Shown piece by piece: positions 1 through 5,950 of a stretch of 6,670 nucleotides of DNA. The notes under the pieces were generated by a model. That model was not told the DNA's origin. It saw only the letters and a program-made list of their open reading frames with translations, and made no database searches. The translations under genes were made by a program, and so were the position numbers. This DNA is from an uncultured Rikenella sp. (GTDB lineage Bacteria; Bacteroidota; Bacteroidia; Bacteroidales; Rikenellaceae): positions 1 through 6,670 of the forward strand of contig NZ_CAJTUJ010000107.1 of assembly GCF_910579375.1 (NCBI RefSeq), written 5' to 3'. Position 1 is the first letter of the stretch. Each line of letters opens with the position of its first letter.

Positions 1-78
1 AACTCGCAATGCTCGTTTAGGCTCCGCAGACTTCGTCCGCTTGAACTGAGAGCGAGTAGCGCGATTCGTAGAATCGCC

Positions 79-125
79 GGGCCTGCGCGCTGGGCCGTTC
101 GGCCCACCCCCGGAGCGCGCGGCCC
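79..125. repeat. Nested GC-rich stem-loop
   Basis: GGGCC at 79-83 pairs with GGCCC at 121-125. After a one-base bulge, GCGCGC at 85-90 pairs with GCGCGC at 115-120. Inside lies a second perfect hairpin, TGGGCC (91-96) with GGCCCA (101-106) around a GTTC loop. No T tract follows on either strand, so it does not look like an intrinsic terminator. Its role is unknown. Confidence 0.6.
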
Positions 126-423
126 GAACCCGAAGAGTTGGGGCGGTGCTGACGGCGGAACTATTGCGACCTTTAGGTCGCCGGCCTCGGCGAGAGCGAC
201 GCATTAGCGGCGCGTGGGGGGCGCGCCGAGGACGAACCCGGCAGCCTGAGGCGGTAAATAGGTTGTTGTTCTTGCGATCCGTAGGGTCGCCGGGCCGGAC
301 GCCTCCCCACGGGAGGGACGCACAGCGTCTTTTACTGGCCGCCTCTACCCCACAACAGCATCTTCCGGGCGTCCGGCCTGCTTACTGCGCGCTTCTGCTT
401 ACTGGGGTGTGCTTTTGTGATTC

Positions 424-510
424 GGGTCGAAGCCTGCGGGGCCTAAAGCAACGCCAGTTGCGGGCCTCCCGCTGGGGGAGGCTTCGGCCCGTGCGGTTCT
501 TCGAACCGCA
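424..510. repeat. Repeated multi-stem structured element, copy 1
   Basis: A 12-bp outer stem (424-435 with 479-490, one G-T pair) encloses a GCAAC/GTTGC hairpin (448-452/457-461). It is followed directly by an 8-bp hairpin, 492-499 with 503-510, around a TTC loop. The second copy at 6105-6190 keeps every stem. In its adjacent hairpin a G-C pair is replaced by A-T, and another G-C pair by G-T. Conserved pairing despite changed bases suggests a structured RNA or DNA element. Strand and function are unknown. Confidence 0.6.
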
Positions 511-528
511 GGATTCAGCTCAAAAGTA

Positions 529-540
529 GGGTAGAGGCTG
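529..540 (+). repeat. GGGTAGAGGCTG repeat
   Basis: This is one of five exact copies of the 12-mer in the window, all reading this way on the plus strand: 529-540, 5493-5504, 5518-5529, 6000-6011 and 6209-6220. A 10-bp inverted match lies at 341-350, and a 9-bp core (TAGAGGCTG) at 5365-5373 just before the receptor start. The copies here and at 6209 belong to the larger 117-bp repeat. The others stand alone in different contexts. Confidence 0.7.
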
Positions 541-591
541 TCGATTACTTAGGGTAGTTCCAGCCCATTGCCCCCCGCGGGCCCGCGGCGT

Positions 592-801
592 TTATTCCGA
601 GAGGCAACGCAACTGAAAACCGATAGCACGATTGTTCATGTAGCCCGGAGCAAGCCACGTTACGTCGAAATGCAATCCCACACTATAAGTGCCGGTCGCC
701 AGAGTAGACCAGCTGTATCCGCTGAAGCCGACGCCGCCCTGGGAACTCGTATGGCTGCTGAGGTTGCCCGGGGCGGGGCGACAGCTGTCGGGCAGAGATC
801 G
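592..801 (-). pseudogene. Truncated C-terminal FISUMP-domain fragment (copy A)
   Basis: Read on the minus strand, about 69 codons ending at TAA (594-592) show the usual end of a Fibrobacter succinogenes major paralogous (FISUMP, TIGR02145-like) domain: a LPDSC segment, a GYSWST segment and the C-terminal NNRAIGFQLRCLSE. In the family, GYxWSS and NRAxGFxxRC are the last conserved motifs of secreted or surface proteins. The frame stays open upstream to 966, but nothing before about 801 resembles the family, and that DNA is the promoter region of the divergent trp leader. The N-terminal part, signal peptide and start are therefore missing. The last 34 bp plus 3' flank (589-622) are identical to 6243-6276. 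I call it a decayed or silent 3' fragment. Expression from an undetected start cannot be excluded. Confidence 0.7.
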
Positions 802-851
802 GGAATCCGTTTTTCTGTTCGGCGGACGGTGGAGTATCGTGGAAAAGCAAG

Positions 852-894
852 AAAAATCGAATGTGTTCGAAAATCGTTTGGAAATTCGATTTTT
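852..894. promoter_or_regulatory. 10-bp inverted repeat across the trp promoter region
   Basis: AAAAATCGAA at 852-861 is the exact reverse complement of TTCGATTTTT at 885-894, with a 23-base spacer that contains the TTTG (-33) element. A shorter dyad, TCGAA-tgtg-TTCGA (857-870), lies inside the left part. This could be an operator, or simply the AT-rich upstream region of a promoter. No regulator can be named. Confidence 0.3.
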
Positions 895-906
895 TATGTA
901 CATTTG
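877..906 (+). promoter_or_regulatory. Bacteroidetes-type promoter for the trp leader and trpB
   Basis: TACATTTG at 899-906 matches the Bacteroidetes primary-sigma -7 box TAnnTTTG exactly. TTTG at 877-880 fits the -33 box, with 18 bases between them, close to the usual spacing. The predicted transcript start is a few bases after 906, leaving a leader of roughly 220 bases before trpB. The surrounding DNA is clearly more AT-rich than the rest of the window. Confidence 0.75.
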
Positions 907-910
907 TGAT

Positions 911-929
911 GTCCGGAGCACATCCGGAC
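911..929 (+). promoter_or_regulatory. Stem-loop at the predicted 5' end of the trp transcript
   Basis: GTCCGGA (911-917) pairs perfectly with TCCGGAC (923-929) around a GCACA loop. It falls at or just after the predicted transcription start and before the leader peptide, so it would cap the 5' end of the mRNA. A protective 5' hairpin or an operator at +1 are both possible. It is separate from the attenuator stems downstream. Confidence 0.5.
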
Positions 930-942
930 GACAATCGGAAAA

Positions 943-1005
943 ATGAAAACAACGACTTTGGCACAAGCATGGTGGTGGCGCACGACTCGTAATCGATTCG
1001 CGTGA
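943..1005 (+). CDS. trpL: trp operon leader peptide
   Basis: An ATG-to-TGA frame of 20 codons begins MKTTTLAQA, continues with three consecutive Trp codons (TGG, 970-978), then RTTRNRFA. Three adjacent Trp codons in a short frame between a strong promoter and a trp gene are the hallmark of an attenuator leader peptide. The WWWRTT core resembles the WWRTS core of the E. coli trp leader. The start is preceded by an A-rich stretch (GGAAAA), as expected in Bacteroidetes, where Shine-Dalgarno sites are rare. The peptide itself should have no function: ribosome stalling at the Trp codons when Trp-tRNA is scarce is the signal. The stop codon lies inside segment 2 of the attenuator, so a ribosome that finishes would mask that segment. 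Confidence 0.88.
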   Translation: MKTTTLAQAWWWRTTRNRFA

Positions 1006-1068
1006 GGCACCGCTTTACACCTTTGTTCCAAGTTGCGAAAAACACTCAGAAAAGGCTGTCGGACTCAC
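974..1068 (+). promoter_or_regulatory. trp attenuator: 1:2 hairpin and 2:3 antiterminator
   Basis: Two mutually exclusive pairings can be drawn. Segment 1 (974-984, covering part of the Trp codons) pairs with segment 2 (1001-1011) by nine pairs with two mismatches. Alternatively segment 2, extended to 1024, pairs with segment 3: 1002-1006 with 1064-1068, 1010-1012 with 1060-1062, and 1017-1024 with 1051-1059 (one bulged C at 1056), 16 pairs in all. Segment 3 is also the left arm of the terminator. A ribosome stalled on the Trp codons would free segment 2 to form 2:3 and permit transcription of trpB. A ribosome reaching the TGA at 1003-1005 would block it. Pairings were found by eye; no energies were computed. 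Confidence 0.8.
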
Positions 1069-1087
1069 CGGCGGCCTTTCTCTTTTT
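1051..1087 (+). terminator. Intrinsic terminator of the trp attenuator
   Basis: Twelve consecutive pairs join 1051-1062 (AAAGGCTGTCGG) to 1068-1079 (CCGGCGGCCTTT), two of them G-U, around the loop ACTCA. A T-rich run CTCTTTTT follows at 1080-1087. It lies 46 bases after the leader-peptide stop and ends 43 bases before the trpB start, the position of a 3:4 attenuation terminator. Its left arm is shared with the antiterminator. Confidence 0.88.
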
Positions 1088-1130
1088 CGCGATACCATAC
1101 CGAATAAAAACACTAAAAATTACAAATACC

Positions 1131-2309
1131 ATGAACTACCACGTAGACGAAAACGGTTACTACGGCGAATTCGGCGGTGCTTTTGTGCCCGATGAACTCC
1201 GCGAGAATATCGACCAGCTTACCGAACGGTATGTCGGGATTCTCGAAAGCCCCAAATTCAAAAAAGAGTTCGCAGACCTGTTGAAATTCTATGCCGGGCG
1301 GCCGTCGCCCCTCTATTTCGCGCCGAGGCTCAGCGCCCGGTACGGCGCGAGGATCTACCTCAAACGCGAGGAGCTCAACCACACCGGATCGCACAAGATC
1401 AATAACGCCATCGGGCAGATTCTGCTCGCGAAGGAGATGGGGTGCACCCACATCATCGCCGAAACGGGGGCCGGACAGCACGGGGTGGCCACGGCGACGG
1501 TCTGTGCGATGCTCGGGCTGCGGTGTACGGTGTATATGGGGGCGGTGGATGTCGAACGGCAGGCGTTGAACGTCGCGCGGATGAAGATGCTCGGGGCGAC
1601 GGTCGAAGCGGTTACCAGCGGTGGGGCGACGCTCAAGGATGCGGTGGATGAGGCGCTGGCGTACTGGGTGTCGCATCCCGAGGCCTACTACCTGTTGGGG
1701 TCGGCGGTCGGGCCGCACCCGTTCCCGGATATCGTGGCGCGGTTGCAGGCGGTGATCAGTGCCGAAATCCGGGAGCAGCTGGCGGAACTGGAGGGACGCG
1801 AGACGCCGGACTATGTGATCGCCTGCATCGGCGGGGGGAGCAATGCGGTGGGGGCGTTCTACCATTTTCTGGAGGACGAGGCGGTGCGGCTGGTGCAGGT
1901 CGAGGCGGCGGGACGCGGAACCGAGGGGACGGAGCATGCGGCGTCGCTCACGTGCGGCACGCTGGGGGTGCTGCACGGGAGTCGGTCGATGATTCTTTTC
2001 GATGAGAACGGGGAGGTGAGGGAACCGTATTCGATCTCGGCGGGGCTGGACTATCCGGGGATCGGGCCGCTGCACGCCTATCTGGCGCAGACGGGACGTT
2101 CGACGGTGCTCACGGCGACGGACAGGCAGGCGCTGGAGGCGGCGCTGGAGCTGGCGCAGCTCGAGGGGATCATTCCGGCGATCGAGTCGGCGCATGCGCT
2201 GGCGGCGTTGCCGCAGCTCAGTTTCCGACCGGAGGAGGTGGTGGTGGTGAATGTCTCGGGACGGGGGGATAAGGATATGCCGATGTATGTGCGGGAGCTG
2301 GATTTGTAA
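1131..2309 (+). CDS. trpB: Tryptophan synthase beta chain
   Basis: TrpB is a cytosolic PLP enzyme that condenses L-serine with indole to give L-tryptophan, normally in an alpha2beta2 complex with TrpA. The 392 residues match the usual length of about 395-400. Visible landmarks are the N-terminal GEFGGAFVP (12-20), the PLP lysine in HTGSHKINNA (Lys89), catalytic Glu111 in ETGAGQHG, the PLP-phosphate loop GGGSNA (234-239), and SGRGDKD (376-382). All key residues are present, so it should be active. The start ATG at 1131 is chosen because homology begins there; the open frame reaches back to 1002 but would read through the leader and terminator. The preceding A-rich stretch is typical of Bacteroidetes. 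No other trp gene is adjacent: radC follows after 20 bp, although Bacteroidetes usually place trpB in a trp cluster. Expression appears to be controlled by the upstream Trp attenuator. Confidence 0.97.
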   Translation: MNYHVDENGYYGEFGGAFVPDELRENIDQLTERYVGILESPKFKKEFADLLKFYAGRPSPLYFAPRLSARYGARIYLKREELNHTGSHKINNAIGQILLAKEMGCTHIIAETGAGQHGVATATVCAMLGLRCTVYMGAVDVERQALNVARMKMLGATVEAVTSGGATLKDAVDEALAYWVSHPEAYYLLGSAVGPHPFPDIVARLQAVISAEIREQLAELEGRETPDYVIACIGGGSNAVGAFYHFLEDEAVRLVQVEAAGRGTEGTEHAASLTCGTLGVLHGSRSMILFDENGEVREPYSISAGLDYPGIGPLHAYLAQTGRSTVLTATDRQALEAALELAQLEGIIPAIESAHALAALPQLSFRPEEVVVVNVSGRGDKDMPMYVRELDL

Positions 2310-2329
2310 ACTTTTTGTCGTTACGGCTT

Positions 2330-3034
2330 ATGGAAGAGTGGCCCAATAAGGCGCGACGGCCGATCAGGGAGTGGAACGAACAGGATCGGCCGCGCGAAAA
2401 GCTGATGAGTCGCGGGGCGTCGGCGCTGACGGATGCGGAGCTGTTGGGGGTGCTGATCGGGTCGGGTACGGTGGAGTGCTCGGCGGTGGAGATTGGACGC
2501 AGGCTGCTGGATGCGGTGGGGGGAGATTTGGTGGAGCTGGGGCGAAAGAGTCTCGCGGAGTTGCAGCGGTTCAACGGGATCGGGCTGGCGAGGGGGGTGA
2601 GCATCGCGGCGGCGTTGGAGCTGGGACGCAGGCGAGGGGCGGCGGAAAGGCCGGCGCAGGACTATATTGCGGGGAGTCGCGATATCGTCGCGATTTTCCA
2701 GCCGCTGCTGGCGGATCTGCCGCACGAGGAGGTGTGGGCGATGCTGCTCTCGAGGTCGAAGCGGATCATCGAACGGTTCCGGGTGAGTCAGGGCGGAATC
2801 GAGGGCTCGGTGATCGATCCGAGGGTGGTGATCCGCCGGGCGTTGGATCGGAATGCGTCGGGAATCGTGCTGGTGCACAACCATCCGTCGGGAAATGCTT
2901 CGCCGAGCGGGGAGGATGCGGAGCAGACGCGGAAGTTGCAGCGGGCGGCGGGATATTTCGATATCCGGCTGCTGGATCATGTGATTGTCTCGGATCGCGA
3001 GTCGTTCAGCTTCGCGGAGAGGGGGCTGCTCTAA
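2330..3034 (+). CDS. radC: RadC family protein (JAB/MPN domain, UPF0758)
   Basis: This encodes 234 residues, near the family norm of about 220-230. The N-terminal part has the UPF0758 helix-hairpin-helix region (REKLMSRGASALTDAELL at 23-40; FNGIGLAR at 81-88). The C-terminal part is a JAB1/MPN-like metalloprotease fold with Glu133/134, the metal-binding HNHPSG (His183, His185) and Asp196 in the PSGEDAEQT stretch, so the metal site is intact. The old link of RadC to DNA repair is disputed and the biochemical role is unsettled. The ATG at 2330 gives the usual MEEW start; a TTG at 2315 is in frame but less likely. It lies 20 bp after trpB with no visible promoter or terminator between, so cotranscription from the trp promoter is plausible. 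Its stop overlaps the stop of the convergent receptor gene. Confidence 0.95.
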   Translation: MEEWPNKARRPIREWNEQDRPREKLMSRGASALTDAELLGVLIGSGTVECSAVEIGRRLLDAVGGDLVELGRKSLAELQRFNGIGLARGVSIAAALELGRRRGAAERPAQDYIAGSRDIVAIFQPLLADLPHEEVWAMLLSRSKRIIERFRVSQGGIEGSVIDPRVVIRRALDRNASGIVLVHNHPSGNASPSGEDAEQTRKLQRAAGYFDIRLLDHVIVSDRESFSFAERGLL

Positions 3035-5358
3035 AAGGCGAAGACGAGGTTGGCGCCGTAGGTCAGCGGTTTGCCGCGCTGGACGAACGACCGGCCGAAG
3101 GATTCGAAATAGAAGGCGCCGTAGTCGGTGTTCAGCAGGTTGCGGCCCCAGAGTTCCAGCCGCACGAAGTCGTGGCGGAGGGTGACTTTGGCGTTCAGAA
3201 GGCCGTAAAAGTCTTGCCGGACGTCGTTCGCTTCGTTCCAATAGATGGGGCCGGCGCCGGTGTATTGGGCGGCGAAGGTCAGCTGGTTCACCCACCGGTC
3301 GGGCAGGTTGAGGGAGTAGGCGCCGCCGAGCGAAAAGGTGTGCTGGGGTACGTAGGGGATGTGTTTCCCGCGGTAGTCGATCTGTTGGCCGTCGGCGTCG
3401 ATCCCGCCGTCGTAATCGCGGAAGGTGGCGTGGGTGTAGCCGTAGTTCAGGTCGAAGCTCAGCCCTTGTACGGGGCGCACGCAGGCGGAGAGTTCCACGC
3501 CGTAGCTCCGGCCGCGGCCGGCGTTGGTCAGGATGCGGCCGCTGCCGCCGTTTACGAATTGGGTCAGTTGCACGTCGCGGATGTCCATCCAGAAGAGGGC
3601 GATTTCGGTCTCCAGCAGGCCGCCGAGGAGGCGGGCTCGGGTGCCGAGTTCGTAGTTCCAGGTCTCTTCGGGCTTGTAGGCCAGGGCGTTCCGGAGCTCT
3701 CCTCCGGTCGCGCCGTCGGCTTTCGTACCGGTCGATGCGCCGGGACGACCGCTGCCGCCGCTCATGGCGGGGCGGGCGGAGCGCAGGCTGTCCTGCATCA
3801 CTTCCGAAAACATCTGGATGTTGTATCCGCCGGCTTTGTAGCCTTTCGCCACGGTGGCGTAGGTCATGATGTCGGGGGTGCATTCGTATTTGAGGGATAT
3901 TTTGGGCAGGCATTGCCAGAAGTCCTGATGGTCGGTGCCGGTCAGGGTCTTGGCGAGGGGCATGGGGATGCCGCCGGGGGGGAGCATCTGGGGGCCGCCG
4001 GGCCGGTTTTCGGCCCGCAGGTCGAGCGACATGGAGGTGTTGTATTTCAGGGTCTGGCGTTCGTAGTCGAGCCGAAGGCCGAGGGTCAGCGAGAGGCCGG
4101 GGGTCAGCAGGTCGTCGATGGTGGACTGGTGGAAGAGGGCGATGCCGCCGGCGGGGGTGCGGTAGGTGCCGGGGTTGGGGATGCGGTCGTCGAGGATGGT
4201 CAGCTGGACGGGCATGGGGATGCCGTCGAAAACGGGCTGGAGGATATCGCGGATGCCGTCTTCCTTGAAGACGACGTCGCCGTCGGTGGTCAGGGCGTTG
4301 TAGAAACCGAAGAGGCCGACGGACCATTTGTAGCGGCGGTCTTCGCGGACGGAGCGAAGGACGAGCTCCTGGTTGACGGAGTGCTGGCGTTGCCGATGGT
4401 CGATGGTGAAGATGCTCTGGCGGGTGAAGTCCTGATCCATGGACATGTCGTCGTCGAGCCACTGGTAGCCGGTGTTGGAGGTGAGCTGGAGGCGGTCGGT
4501 GAGGTATTCGAGCCGCAGGGAGTTGTTGCTCATCCGGCGGCGGTAGTGACCGGGGTCGTTGTAGTCTACGGGGGCGATTTTCCCGCTCTCTTTGTCGTAG
4601 AGGCCGTAGGCGAAGGCGTCCTGGTCGGTGAAGTCGAACCCGCCGGCGAGCATGGCTTTCAGGCGGGGGGTGATTTGCCATTCGAATTTCAGACGGCCGC
4701 CGGCGGATTGGCCGCGGTCGGCTTTTCGGCCGGTGAATCGGTTGGTGAAGTAGCCGCCGTCGCGGTCGTAGTAGGCGCCGACGCTCAGGCCGGCTCGGTG
4801 GCCGAAGCGGGCGAGTTTCGATATTCGGGCTTGCCAGTTGCCGTGGCTGCCGCCGCCGACAGAGAGGCGGTGGCCTTGGTATTCGAGGGGGGAAAGGGTG
4901 TAGACGTTGATGATGCCGCCCATGGCGTTCCGACCGTAGAGGGTCCCCTGGGGGCCGCGGAGGACTTCGATGCGCTGGATGTCGAGGAAGTTGAAGTCGA
5001 AGGTGGATTTGTCCATGTAGGGGATGTTGTCGACGTAGAGGCCGACGCTCTGGCCGCTGCTCCGGGCGCCGACGCCGCGCAGGTAGACGGGGGTGGTCAT
5101 CCGGGAGCCGTAGTCGGGGATGAAGAGGTTGGGAACGAAGGCGCTGAGGTCTTTGACGGATTCGATCTGGCGGTTGTTGATCCGGGTGGGGGTGATGAGG
5201 GAAACGGCTTCGGGAAGGCTCTGAAGGGCGTTGGTCTCTTTGGCGGAGGAGCGGACGACGATCTCTTCGGATTCGACGGTGCGGGTGGTGTCGCGGTCTT
5301 CGGCGTCCGCGAGGAGCGGGAGGGTGCAGCTCAGCAACAAAAGGAATAGGCGTTTCAT
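3031..5358 (-). CDS. TonB-dependent outer-membrane receptor (COG1629 type)
   Basis: The 775-residue product begins with a signal peptide (MKRLFLLLLSC then a hydrophobic run, likely cut after LADA near residue 19) and a possible TonB box, EEIVV (31-35). A plug domain follows at about 41-155, with VYLRGVGARSSGQSVGLYVD and the family hallmark RIEVLRGPQGTLYGRNAMGG (129-148). The rest is a beta barrel containing VAKGYKAGGYN (503-513) and ending in a C-terminal Phe (LVFAF), the outer-membrane assembly signal. A Gly/Ser-rich stretch at about 531-553 is probably an extracellular loop. It lacks the N-terminal carboxypeptidase-like domain of SusC proteins and has no SusD gene beside it. That suggests siderophore, vitamin or other small-ligand uptake rather than glycans, but the ligand cannot be named. 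No confident -7 box was found upstream. Its TAG stop (3033-3031) overlaps the radC stop. Confidence 0.94.
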   Translation of the reverse strand: MKRLFLLLLSCTLPLLADAEDRDTTRTVESEEIVVRSSAKETNALQSLPEAVSLITPTRINNRQIESVKDLSAFVPNLFIPDYGSRMTTPVYLRGVGARSSGQSVGLYVDNIPYMDKSTFDFNFLDIQRIEVLRGPQGTLYGRNAMGGIINVYTLSPLEYQGHRLSVGGGSHGNWQARISKLARFGHRAGLSVGAYYDRDGGYFTNRFTGRKADRGQSAGGRLKFEWQITPRLKAMLAGGFDFTDQDAFAYGLYDKESGKIAPVDYNDPGHYRRRMSNNSLRLEYLTDRLQLTSNTGYQWLDDDMSMDQDFTRQSIFTIDHRQRQHSVNQELVLRSVREDRRYKWSVGLFGFYNALTTDGDVVFKEDGIRDILQPVFDGIPMPVQLTILDDRIPNPGTYRTPAGGIALFHQSTIDDLLTPGLSLTLGLRLDYERQTLKYNTSMSLDLRAENRPGGPQMLPPGGIPMPLAKTLTGTDHQDFWQCLPKISLKYECTPDIMTYATVAKGYKAGGYNIQMFSEVMQDSLRSARPAMSGGSGRPGASTGTKADGATGGELRNALAYKPEETWNYELGTRARLLGGLLETEIALFWMDIRDVQLTQFVNGGSGRILTNAGRGRSYGVELSACVRPVQGLSFDLNYGYTHATFRDYDGGIDADGQQIDYRGKHIPYVPQHTFSLGGAYSLNLPDRWVNQLTFAAQYTGAGPIYWNEANDVRQDFYGLLNAKVTLRHDFVRLELWGRNLLNTDYGAFYFESFGRSFVQRGKPLTYGANLVFAF

Positions 5359-5492
5359 TCTTGATAGAGGCTGTGGTTGGAACCGTTGGTTGAAAGCGCA
5401 AAGAAAGGGTTTACATTCGTTTCGGGCAATCGCTATATGTAGTGATAAGGGGGCTGACTGTTGTGGGTATTCTTGAGGGGGGTGCGGGATTT

Positions 5493-5529
5493 GGGTAGAG
5501 GCTGCCACGATTTGTTGGGGTAGAGGCTG
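5493..5529 (+). repeat. Two closely spaced GGGTAGAGGCTG repeats
   Basis: Exact copies lie at 5493-5504 and 5518-5529, 25 bp apart, each preceded by TT and followed by CC. They sit 135-171 bp upstream of the receptor start codon. A 9-bp core copy (TAGAGGCTG) is at 5365-5373, directly before that start. Read on the receptor strand the motif is CAGCCTCTACCC. Confidence 0.65.
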
Positions 5530-5610
5530 CCCTTAAATCACCCGAAGGGTGCGCCCGCCCGGCGGGCGCGTTCGCGCCACGGCGGGCGGCCTTTGTTACT
5601 TCAAAGCAAA

Positions 5611-5683
5611 CGCGCGCCACGCCTTAGGAGGGAAATCGTCCAAATGCGCTTGCGTGTTTTGACAAGATTTCCCCAGGCGCGCG
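5611..5683. repeat. Long imperfect hairpin 1
   Basis: CGCGCGCC (5611-5618) pairs with GGCGCGCG (5676-5683). After an asymmetric internal loop, GGGAAATC (5630-5637) pairs with GATTTCCC (5666-5673), leaving a 28-base apical region with weak further pairing. There is no clear T tract at either end. It may be a structured RNA, a remnant of a palindromic mobile element, or part of the repeat mosaic. Confidence 0.5.
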
Positions 5684-5710
5684 AACAAAGCTCGCCTTAT
5701 GCGCAAAAAT

Positions 5711-5788
5711 CCGTCGCCCGCCCGCTTAAATGGCATATTCTGCCGATTGGCACTTGGCCAATCCGGCAAGAATTGCCGCGGGCGACGG
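5711..5788. repeat. Long imperfect hairpin 2
   Basis: Three stacked stems form one long hairpin. CCGTCGCCCGC (5711-5721) pairs perfectly with 5778-5788. GGCATATTC (5732-5740) pairs with GAATTGCC (5770-5777) with one bulge. TGCCGATTGGC (5741-5751) pairs with 5757-5768 with one bulge, around the loop ACTTG. That is about 30 pairs in 78 bases, with one 10-base bulge at 5722-5731. There is no flanking T tract and no transposase. Function unknown. Confidence 0.6.
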
Positions 5789-5950
5789 AAATGCGGCGGA
5801 GCGACAGCGGAGCCGCAGTGAGGCGGACACGGGGCAGTGCTTTGGCCGAGCTTCTGCGACCCATAGGGTCGCGCAGTTCGCCGCACCCCATGCGGCGGAC
5901 TGCAACTTCGCGGAGCTCGTTGCATTCACCGCTGGCGGCGAATAGCTAAG

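Larger units (their letters stand above)
45..540 (+). repeat. Long mosaic direct repeat, copy 1
   Basis: Blocks in this stretch recur in the same order and orientation at 5951-6220. Block 1 is 45-67 (begins ACTGAGAGCGAG), identical to 5951-5973. Block 2 is 208-236 (begins CGGCGCGTGG), matching 6036-6063. Block 3 is 424-540, matching 6105-6220 with about 8 substitutions and one 1-base indel by hand alignment (roughly 92% identity). A further 34-bp block at 589-622 is identical to 6243-6276. The material between blocks differs in length, so the two copies diverged by insertion or deletion of modules. Confidence 0.8.
1..591. other. Gene-free repeat and stem-loop mosaic (left flank)
   Basis: I see no convincing gene here. 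Open frames exist on both strands, but their translations are Arg/Gly/Pro-rich and resemble no family I know. The region is a patchwork of inverted repeats: arms 61-67/71-77, 166-171/176-181, 274-280/284-290, 209-214/222-227, 424-435/479-490 and 492-499/503-510. Several of these blocks recur in the same order at 5951-6220. The region ends at the stop codon of a FISUMP-domain fragment on the minus strand. It is best read as the spacer DNA that accompanies such fragments. Confidence 0.6.

Noticed and set aside
61..290. CRISPR array
   Set aside because: The repeated units are short hairpins with variable arms and irregular spacing. There is no constant repeat of 24-37 bp with uniform spacers and no cas gene.
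1002..1130. N-terminal extension of TrpB starting at 1002
   Set aside because: The extra 43 residues would be read from the leader-peptide stop, attenuator terminator and A-rich start region. TrpB homology begins at the ATG at 1131.
2371..5349. A very long open frame (about 990 codons) on the plus strand, overlapping radC and antisense to the receptor gene, and a similar minus-strand frame at 2321-5401
   Set aside because: Translations are Gly/Ala/Val-rich or Arg/Pro/His-rich with no domain, while the overlapping frames encode clear RadC and TonB-receptor proteins. Stop-poor alternative frames are expected in GC-rich coding DNA.
3031..5358. SusC-like glycan transporter or outer-membrane lipoprotein
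   Set aside because: There is no N-terminal carboxypeptidase-like domain and no SusD neighbour. The LLSC near residue 11 is a poor lipobox and an ordinary signal-peptidase site (LADA) follows.
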